A stretch of DNA of 7,928 nt, from assembly GCA_018654125.1 (NCBI GenBank), contig JABIME010000094.1:1-7928 (forward strand), read 5' to 3'. The number at the start of each line of letters is the position of its first letter. Position 1 is the stretch's first letter. This document shows positions 1 through 5,413 of the stretch, in pieces. The DNA is from Candidatus Cloacimonadota bacterium. Its GTDB lineage: Bacteria > Cloacimonadota > Cloacimonadia > Cloacimonadales > TCS61. Below the pieces are notes generated by a model. That model worked only from the letters and a program-made list of their open reading frames with translations. It was not told the DNA's origin and made no database searches. Position numbers and translations under genes: made by a program.

Positions 1-975
1 GGTTCTGGAATTGAGATGGTGCTAGCTTGGGAACCCTGTTTTATTGGTATATCAAGAATGTGTACAATGGTTCTGGATACATCAGATATGACAGAGATAT
101 TTATAGAATTCAAGCACTGTGTTGATGACTATTCAGGTGGATATATACTGGGTGTAGCAACTAGCAGCGATGGTACAATCTGGAATGATGCATGGTCGAT
201 TGTTCCAACCGGAGGAATTGGACCTGAAACAGTTAATTATGTTGTTACCACAACTGATGTTGGATCCGCTACATTTCAAATGTGCTTCTATTTTGTAGGA
301 AACTCATCTGATTTCAACTATTGGTATGTTGATGATGTGATGCTTACAGATGAAGTAATACCAACTCTTGATCCACCTACCAACCTGGCAGTTGATGAAG
401 ATGGCCTTTTCACTTGGGATGCACCAGTTGGTGCACATACTACAGCTCAACGTGAAAAAGTATTTGTTGATGTGATGGATCACAATGTAAATTCCAGCCG
501 AGAACTGGAGAGTTACAATGTTTATCTCGATGGATATTTTGAGGGCAGTACTGATGATAGCTTCTGGCAATTCAGTAGTCTTTCTAGCGGTCAGACTTAC
601 ACAGCCGGCTTAGAAGCAGTTTATGATGACGGTATGTCTGAGCTTGTGACAATAGATTTTACCTATATTGGAGCTGATGCTGGCAATAACATCATTGCTA
701 AAACAGAACTTGCTGGAAACTATCCAAATCCTTTCAATCCTGAAACAAATATTGCCTATTCAGTCAAAGAACTCGGAAACATGACTTTGGAAATTTACAA
801 TCTACGCGGTCAACTTGTTAAGAGACTTATCAGAGGTGTAGTTGAATCTGGAGATCATATCATTTCGTGGAATGGTACTAATGATTCAGGTAAGACTGTT
901 GCAAGTGGAGTCTACCTCTACAAAATGAAAACTCTAAATTTCACATCTACAAAGAAAATGATCCTAATGAAATGA
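1..975 (+). CDS. Secreted FN3 / choice-of-anchor J protein with type IX sorting tail (3' part only)
   Basis: The reading frame is open to base 1 and its first codons (GSGIE before the ATG at 16) align with the middle of the downstream paralogue, so the true start lies outside the window and the ATG at 16 is internal. In the 324 visible codons: residues 1-118 are the C-terminal part of a choice-of-anchor J (cleaved-adhesin-like) beta-sandwich with FKHCVDDYSGG and YWYVDDV; 121-223 are an FN3-like domain with TLDPPTNLAV, FTWDAP and SYNVYLDG; 224-324 are the Por/type IX type A sorting tail with GNYPNPFNPET near 239 and TKKMILMK at the end. Known of the family: such tails direct outer-membrane export and surface attachment or release. 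Inferred role: extracellular adhesin-like or matrix protein. No catalytic motif is visible. It pairs with the next gene without gaps apart from one 798-base block. What lies upstream, perhaps a propeller as in the paralogue, is unknown. Confidence 0.9.
   Translation, partial: GSGIEMVLAWEPCFIGISRMCTMVLDTSDMTEIFIEFKHCVDDYSGGYILGVATSSDGTIWNDAWSIVPTGGIGPETVNYVVTTTDVGSATFQMCFYFVGNSSDFNYWYVDDVMLTDEVIPTLDPPTNLAVDEDGLFTWDAPVGAHTTAQREKVFVDVMDHNVNSSRELESYNVYLDGYFEGSTDDSFWQFSSLSSGQTYTAGLEAVYDDGMSELVTIDFTYIGADAGNNIIAKTELAGNYPNPFNPETNIAYSVKELGNMTLEIYNLRGQLVKRLIRGVVESGDHIISWNGTNDSGKTVASGVYLYKMKTLNFTSTKKMILMK
361..504 (+). repeat. FN3-module DNA repeat, copy A (upstream gene)
   Basis: Start of the single visible FN3 module of the first gene. 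Bases 361-426, encoding PTLDPPTNLAV through TWDAP, differ from 3311-3376 at one base in 66 by hand comparison. Bases 478-504, encoding DHNVNSSRE, are identical to 3428-3454 and 4226-4252. The loop between them (427-477) resembles copy C, not copy B. Confidence 0.85.
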
Positions 976-1036
976 AAAAAAAGCAGATTAAGTAAAAGTA
1001 TCAAAAAAAGTAATATAAAAAATTGGAGGAAAACAA

Positions 1037-4000
1037 ATGAAGAGTAAAAGTTTATTATTAGTGATGTTAATTTTATTTTCAGTCTCTTTCTTAGCTTATG
1101 CTGAGGAATGGGACATTTATGATCTTACAAACTCAGGTATTCCGGCAGATGATGTATATGATCTATTAATCGCTCCTGATAATGTGAAGTGGGTAGGAAC
1201 ATTCAGTGGTGGCCTAGCCAGTTATGATGATGTAAATTGGCAGAATTATTATTATGATTATGCAACTATAAGGTGTATAGCCAGAGAGGAGAATGGTAAT
1301 ATTTGGATCGGATCTGGTAATGGCGCTGCAGTTTTTGATGGTTCTAGCTGGACTGAATATACATATGGGGCATCTCCGCTCCCATATCCTCTGGTTACAG
1401 AAATTACAATTGATGAAGATAATGTTAAATGGATTGGAACCAGTTTTGGTGGAATTGCCAGTTTTGATGGTTCTGTCTGGGAAGTTTTCGACATGAATAA
1501 TAGTCAGTTACCCGATAATACGATCTATACAATAAATGTTGATCAAGATGATGTAAAATGGATTGGAACCCAGTGGGGTGGTCTGACTAGCTTTGATGGC
1601 TCTGAATGGAGCTCTTACAATACAGGGAATTCAGAGATTCCGGATGATACTGTCTATGATATTGAATTTGATAATGAAAACAATATTTGGATGGCTACTT
1701 TTGGTGGTGGTGTTGCATGTTTTGATGGCACTATCTGGTCAGTGTACAATGTTAATAACTCCAATCTTCCCAGTAATTATACTCAGGAAATCCTGATCGA
1801 TAATCAAGGCAATGTCTGGGTAGGAACTGAAGCAGGATTGGCAAAATATGATGGTAATGATTGGTATTCCTACAATAGTACAAACTCCGGACTACCCACA
1901 GATAATATATTGAGTCTGGAGCTTGATGCTGAATCCAGACTCTGGATAGGTACATATGAGGGTGGATTATGCTGCTATCAGGAATGTGATTTCGGTTCTG
2001 TAGCAGGAACGGTTACAGATGCTGATACAGGTGATGCTATTGAAGGTGCGATCATAACAGACGGGTATTTTACTTTTGCGGAAACTGCTGCTGATGGGTC
2101 GTACAGCTTTGATAAAATGGCTGGGATTTATGATGTGATATGTACAATGGATGGTTATAATACTCTAACAATCCCTGATGTGGAGATCTTATCTGAAGAG
2201 ATAACCACTTTAGATATAAATTTGTCAGCTGAAACTCTTAATTCACCTGCCGCTCCTACAGATGTAACTGTTACCCCGGGTGCTAATGGTATTTTCCAAG
2301 CTGATATCGGCTGGACTTGTCCAACAACAACAATTGGCGGAAACACTCTTGCGGATCTCGATGAGATGAGAGTCTACAGAGATGGAACACTCATCTACAC
2401 AGATACAGCTCCTGTTATCGGTGGCACAGGTTCTCACGTAGATTCTAGTATGCTAACGGCCGGAATTTATACCTATGGTGTTGTTGGCTTCAATGATGCT
2501 GGTGAGGGGATCACGGTTGAGAGTACTATTTGGGTTGGAGAAGATGCTCCGGCTGCGGTTAATAATCTTATTTTAACGCAAACATCTCCCGGTATTTTAT
2601 CAGGAACACTTACTTGGGATAATCCCACAACCGGATTGCATGGCGGTTCTTTTAACAATGTTATTGGTGGTTATCACATCGAAAGAAATGACGGTGTTTT
2701 ATTTGAAGTAACCGGGCTAAATACATCTTATATAGATAATACAATTCCTTTAGCTGGAACATATTGCTACACAGTTGTTCCCTATAATTTAATTGGTGAT
2801 GGTGGAGAAGCCACTTCCAATTTAGCTTTTATTGGTGCAGAGGGTATTCTGATCTTAGAAGATTTCGGTGGTGGTGTTCCACCAGCCGGCTGGTATATCG
2901 ATGGAGTGGGGCAAACAAACTGGGGATCCTCTGCAGGAAACCATGCAGGCGGTACTGGAACTGAGATGATGTTCAGTTGGACACCCCCATTTAATGATAT
3001 ATCAAGAATGTGCACAATGGTTCTGGATACATCAGAGATGACAGAAATAGCTGTAGAATTCAAGCACTGTGTTGATGACTATTCAGGTGGATACACACTG
3101 GGTGTAGCTACGAGCAGCGATGGTACAACCTGGAATGATGCATGGTCGATTATTCCAGCTGGTGCTGTTGGACCTGAAACAGTTAACGTAACCATAACTA
3201 ATGCAGATGTTGGATCAGCTACATTCCAAATGTGCTTCTATCTTAATGGTGATTCTTACGGCATTAACTACTGGTATATTGATGATGTGATGCTGACAGA
3301 TGTAGTAATACCAACTCTTGATCCACCTACCAACCTGGCAGTTGATGAAGATGGCCTTTTCACCTGGGATGCACCAGGCACTGTTGCCGAACTCTCTTCA
3401 ACTCCTGTAAAAAAAGTTGGTGCACTAGATCACAATGTAAATTCCAGCCGAGAATTGGAAAGTTACAATGTTTATCTTGATGGTGAAATGGTTAGTAATA
3501 CTATCGATATAGAATGGATGTTCTCTGATCTTACTAGCGGTCAGACTTACACTGCTGGCGTAGAAGCAGTTTATGATGACGGTATATCTGAGTGCGTAGA
3601 AGTAGATTTCACTTATAATCCAGCCACAACTCTTGATCCACCAACAAACTTAGCAGTTGATGAAGATGGACTTTTCACTTGGGATGCACCAGTTGGTGGC
3701 GGCGGTGATATTGAGGAACTAATCTACGATAATGGTGTAAGTAACGGCCAATACAGCTATGTTGGTTTTAGTATGGGAACTCAAATGAGTCCTAGTGAAG
3801 CCTGCCAAATTCTGGAACTGAAAATACACACCTCTTCAGGTACAGAGTTCAATGCTGAAGTATGGGGCTGGGATGCAGGGGCTCCTACAGAAGATCTATT
3901 ACACACTGAATTAGCTTATGCTCTTTTTGATGACTGGGTAATAATAGATGTATCTGATGAAAACCTAATGGTTGATAATGATTTCGTTGTTGCCTTTGGT

Positions 4001-4723
4001 TCAATCGATGAAGATACTTATATGAGCTGTAATACAAATTTGAATAATGGAAGATCTTGGGATCATAATAATGGTGGAGGTTGGACATCTTGGTCTGAAG
4101 CTTATCTCATTCGTGCAGTTGTTCAGTATGGCGATGGAACTGTTGCGGAACTTTCTCCTACTCCTCTAAAAGAAGTAGGTGCACATACTACAACTCAACG
4201 TGAAAAAGTATTTGTTAATGCACTAGATCACAATGTAAATTCCAGCCGAGAACTGGAAAGCTACAATGTATTTTTGGATACCAGCTTTGAAGGTAATACA
4301 ACCGATACAGAATGGTTATTAGAAAATTTGGTTTACAATCAAACATATACTGCTGGTGTACAAGCAATTTATGATGATGGTGAATCTGATATAGTTACCA
4401 TTGAATTCACATATATGGGAACTAATGCTGGTAATAATATCATTGCTAAAACAGAGCTTGCTGGAAATTATCCCAATCCTTTCAATCCTGAAACCAATAT
4501 TGCTTATTCAGTCAAAGAAACTGGAAACGTGACTTTGGAAATTTACAATCTACGCGGCCAGCTCGTGAAGACCCTCGTAAATGACGTGAATGAATCAGGG
4601 GATCACATTGTAACCTGGAATGGAACTGACTATACTAACAAAAAAGTTTCAAGTGGCGTTTATTTCTACAAGATGAAAGCCGACAAGTATGTTTCAACGA
4701 AGAAAATGATCCTAATGAAATAA
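1037..4723 (+). CDS. Secreted multidomain propeller / CarbopepD-reg / FN3 / choice-of-anchor J protein with type IX sorting tail
   Basis: The ATG is supported by GGAGGA at 1025-1030, six bases upstream, and by a signal peptide (basic MKSK, hydrophobic core, likely cut after AYA at residue 22). Domains: 25-316 seven-bladed two-component-regulator-type (Reg_prop) propeller, with W(I/V/M)(G/A) motifs at W52, 90, 132, 175, 218, 261 and 303; 320-395 carboxypeptidase-regulatory-like domain (GTVTDADTGDAIEGA); about 404-500 and 504-600 FN3-like domains; 604-757 choice-of-anchor J; 760-863 FN3; 865-1127 a second FN3 whose loop carries a nested beta-rich domain (about 890-1033); 1128-1228 sorting tail with NYPNPFNPET at 1144-1153. 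Established: the tail marks type IX cargo. Inferred: a large surface or released binding protein; no enzyme active site is recognised. Only 61 A-rich bases without a terminator separate it from its upstream paralogue, so co-transcription is plausible. Such propellers also occur in sensor kinases, but no membrane segment or kinase domain is present here. Confidence 0.93.
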   Translation: MKSKSLLLVMLILFSVSFLAYAEEWDIYDLTNSGIPADDVYDLLIAPDNVKWVGTFSGGLASYDDVNWQNYYYDYATIRCIAREENGNIWIGSGNGAAVFDGSSWTEYTYGASPLPYPLVTEITIDEDNVKWIGTSFGGIASFDGSVWEVFDMNNSQLPDNTIYTINVDQDDVKWIGTQWGGLTSFDGSEWSSYNTGNSEIPDDTVYDIEFDNENNIWMATFGGGVACFDGTIWSVYNVNNSNLPSNYTQEILIDNQGNVWVGTEAGLAKYDGNDWYSYNSTNSGLPTDNILSLELDAESRLWIGTYEGGLCCYQECDFGSVAGTVTDADTGDAIEGAIITDGYFTFAETAADGSYSFDKMAGIYDVICTMDGYNTLTIPDVEILSEEITTLDINLSAETLNSPAAPTDVTVTPGANGIFQADIGWTCPTTTIGGNTLADLDEMRVYRDGTLIYTDTAPVIGGTGSHVDSSMLTAGIYTYGVVGFNDAGEGITVESTIWVGEDAPAAVNNLILTQTSPGILSGTLTWDNPTTGLHGGSFNNVIGGYHIERNDGVLFEVTGLNTSYIDNTIPLAGTYCYTVVPYNLIGDGGEATSNLAFIGAEGILILEDFGGGVPPAGWYIDGVGQTNWGSSAGNHAGGTGTEMMFSWTPPFNDISRMCTMVLDTSEMTEIAVEFKHCVDDYSGGYTLGVATSSDGTTWNDAWSIIPAGAVGPETVNVTITNADVGSATFQMCFYLNGDSYGINYWYIDDVMLTDVVIPTLDPPTNLAVDEDGLFTWDAPGTVAELSSTPVKKVGALDHNVNSSRELESYNVYLDGEMVSNTIDIEWMFSDLTSGQTYTAGVEAVYDDGISECVEVDFTYNPATTLDPPTNLAVDEDGLFTWDAPVGGGGDIEELIYDNGVSNGQYSYVGFSMGTQMSPSEACQILELKIHTSSGTEFNAEVWGWDAGAPTEDLLHTELAYALFDDWVIIDVSDENLMVDNDFVVAFGSIDEDTYMSCNTNLNNGRSWDHNNGGGWTSWSEAYLIRAVVQYGDGTVAELSPTPLKEVGAHTTTQREKVFVNALDHNVNSSRELESYNVFLDTSFEGNTTDTEWLLENLVYNQTYTAGVQAIYDDGESDIVTIEFTYMGTNAGNNIIAKTELAGNYPNPFNPETNIAYSVKETGNVTLEIYNLRGQLVKTLVNDVNESGDHIVTWNGTDYTNKKVSSGVYFYKMKADKYVSTKKMILMK
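3311..3454 (+). repeat. FN3-module DNA repeat, copy B
   Basis: First of the two closely related FN3 modules in the large gene. It matches copy A across its first 66 bases with one mismatch and across its last 27 bases exactly. Its 17-codon loop (from GTVAELSSTP to GAL) is a different subset of the longer loop found in copy C. The next TLDPPTNL unit begins 315 bases (105 codons) later. Confidence 0.85.
3626..3691 (+). repeat. FN3-module DNA repeat, copy C, first half
   Basis: Third copy of the TLDPPTNLAV...TWDAP segment, with about six mismatches in 66 bases against copy A. The module is then interrupted by a long insert (about 3692-4225) before the shared DHNVNSSRE segment resumes. Confidence 0.8.
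4226..4252 (+). repeat. FN3-module DNA repeat, copy C, 27-base identical segment
   Basis: These 27 bases, encoding DHNVNSSRE, are identical to 478-504 and 3428-3454, including every third codon position. They mark where the interrupted FN3 module resumes after its nested insert. Confidence 0.8.
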
Positions 4724-4744
4724 ATAATACAATCATGGAAAACC

Positions 4745-4761
4745 TCTTCCAATCTGGAAGA
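4745..4761 (+). terminator. Small hairpin after the large gene, possible weak terminator
   Basis: A perfect 7-base inverted repeat, TCTTCCA and TGGAAGA with loop ATC, lies 21 bases after the stop codon of the large gene. The following sequence (TTATTCC) is not a real T-run, so intrinsic termination would be weak. It is listed only as the best terminator candidate between this gene and the response regulator. Confidence 0.25.
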
Positions 4762-4803
4762 TTATTCCAAGGATCTTGAATTGAGTACAAAGAATATTTT
4801 TTA

Positions 4804-4838
4804 GCAGAGATGGGGTATAATGCAAACTCTATCTCTGT
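4804..4838 (+). promoter_or_regulatory. Strong leader hairpin with TATAAT at its apex, upstream of the response regulator
   Basis: Bases 4804-4816 pair with 4826-4838 over 13 positions, ten Watson-Crick and three G-U, around the 9-base loop ATAATGCAA. The core arms are CAGAGAT and ATCTCTG. It ends seven bases before the G-run ahead of the response regulator. TATAAT at 4816-4821 overlaps the apex and fits a -10 box, but no convincing -35 lies 16-18 bases upstream (TTGAGT at 4781 is too far). It lacks a downstream T-run on either strand, so it is not an intrinsic terminator. It could be a leader structure, an operator or part of a promoter; the choice is open. Confidence 0.4.
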
Positions 4839-4844
4839 GATTAT

Positions 4845-4851
4845 GGGGGGG
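4845..4851 (+). promoter_or_regulatory. G7 run acting as probable ribosome binding site for a TTG start
   Basis: Seven consecutive Gs lie two bases before the TTG at 4854. GGGGGGGAT resembles the anti-Shine-Dalgarno complement GGAGGTGAT at seven of nine positions, with tighter spacing than usual. The first G also completes an ATG at 4843 in a different frame. This run therefore decides which start is usable. Confidence 0.45.
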
Positions 4852-4853
4852 AT

Positions 4854-5222
4854 TTGAATACTATTTGTATTGTAGAAGATGAAGTATTGATCGCGCAAGA
4901 TATCAAGTTTTTATTAGAAGAAAATGGTCATGATGTCTGTTCAATAGCATGTGATTATAAAAGTGCACTTAAAGCAGCTGAAGAGTTTAAACCAGATTTT
5001 TTTTTGATGGATATAAATGTTTTGGGAGATATTGATGGGATCGAAATTGCATGTTTGATTCAGGAATTGCATAAAACTCATATAATTTTTCATAGCTCAG
5101 ATCCGATTTCACAATATACTAAAAGGTTGCAAAAAACTAAGTATCTCGATTATCTAGTGAAGCCAGTGTCAATGCCAATGCTTTTAGAACTATTAGATAA
5201 TAATCGATCAGTTATTTGTTAG
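4854..5222 (+). CDS. Single-domain response regulator (CheY-like receiver)
   Basis: The 122-residue product is one receiver domain with no DNA-binding or enzymatic output domain. The phosphorylation site is intact: acidic pair E8/D9, phospho-acceptor D53 in FFLMDINVLGDIDGIE, S81 at the conserved Thr/Ser position and K103 in YLVKP. Known of the family: a partner histidine kinase phosphorylates the Asp and the receiver signals by protein contact. The D-I-DGIE pattern recalls receivers paired with PAS-type kinases. No in-frame ATG precedes E8/D9, and an in-frame TAA sits at 4818, so TTG at 4854 is the best start. A 4-codon ATG frame (4843-4857) ends with TGA overlapping that TTG. No kinase is visible nearby, so partner and target are unknown. 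It may be transcribed separately from the large gene upstream, given the 130-base gap and possible promoter. Confidence 0.88.
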   Translation: MNTICIVEDEVLIAQDIKFLLEENGHDVCSIACDYKSALKAAEEFKPDFFLMDINVLGDIDGIEIACLIQELHKTHIIFHSSDPISQYTKRLQKTKYLDYLVKPVSMPMLLELLDNNRSVIC

Positions 5223-5263
5223 AATTTTTAAGAAGTTATTGTTCCAGGTGAATCGCTCTACAC

Positions 5264-5300
5264 TGTTCACAAGAGAACAAAAATTGAACGTTGATGAACA
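5264..5300 (+). repeat. GAAC-rich repeat cluster in the gap before the SBBP gene
   Basis: TGTTCA at 5264-5269 is the reverse complement of TGAACA at 5295-5300. GAAC also recurs at 5275, 5286 and 5296, a spacing of 11 and 10 bases, close to one helical turn. This may be an operator array or may be chance in a short A-rich region. The gap 5223-5413 holds no credible gene. Confidence 0.25.
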
Positions 5301-5321
5301 CCTTTAAGACTAAATAAACTG

Positions 5322-5339
5322 TAAGTTATAACTAACTTA
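5322..5339. promoter_or_regulatory. Palindrome TAAGTTA-TAAC-TAACTTA
   Basis: A perfect 7-base inverted repeat with a 4-base spacer lies 75 bases upstream of the SBBP gene. It is AT-rich and lacks a following T-run, so it fits a regulator-binding palindrome better than a terminator. No binding protein can be named. Confidence 0.3.
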
Positions 5340-5365
5340 TTGTAAAATGTGATATTAGGTGTTTG

Positions 5366-5378
5366 GCATAGAATATGC
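5366..5378. promoter_or_regulatory. Short palindrome GCATA-GAA-TATGC
   Basis: A perfect 5-base inverted repeat with a 3-base spacer ends 35 bases upstream of the SBBP gene start. TAGAAT inside it and TATTAT at 5395-5400 are weak -10-like boxes, but neither has a good -35 partner. It may lie near the promoter of the downstream two-gene unit. Confidence 0.2.
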
Positions 5379-5413
5379 AGTACTAAAAAATAGATATTAT
5401 AAAGGAGATTATT

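Noticed and set aside
16..18. ATG at 16 as the true start of the first gene
   Set aside because: The frame is open to base 1, codons 1-5 align with the paralogue, and the ATG falls inside the choice-of-anchor J domain with no signal peptide after it.
2782..3063. Minus-strand open frame of 93 codons (and similar ones at 304-570, 3885-4088 and 4635-4898)
   Set aside because: They lie antisense to well-supported domain-bearing genes (the last also runs into the short gap before the response regulator), show no recognisable domain, and their residues mirror the repetitive coding sequence on the plus strand.
361..4252. CRISPR-like or mobile-element repeats
   Set aside because: The repeats are in-frame protein modules with uneven spacing, and no transposase, integrase or terminal inverted repeats are present.
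4804..4838. Intrinsic terminator for the large gene
   Set aside because: Neither strand has a T-run after the stem; the plus strand continues into GATTATGGGGGGG.
1037..5222. Two-component signalling pair formed by the Reg_prop propeller protein and the response regulator
   Set aside because: The propeller protein has no membrane segment after the signal peptide and no kinase domain, and ends in a sorting tail. Neighbourhood alone does not support a sensor role.
5294..5317. Seven-codon ORF (MNTFKTK) in the gap before the SBBP gene
   Set aside because: It has no ribosome binding site and is expected by chance in AT-rich sequence.
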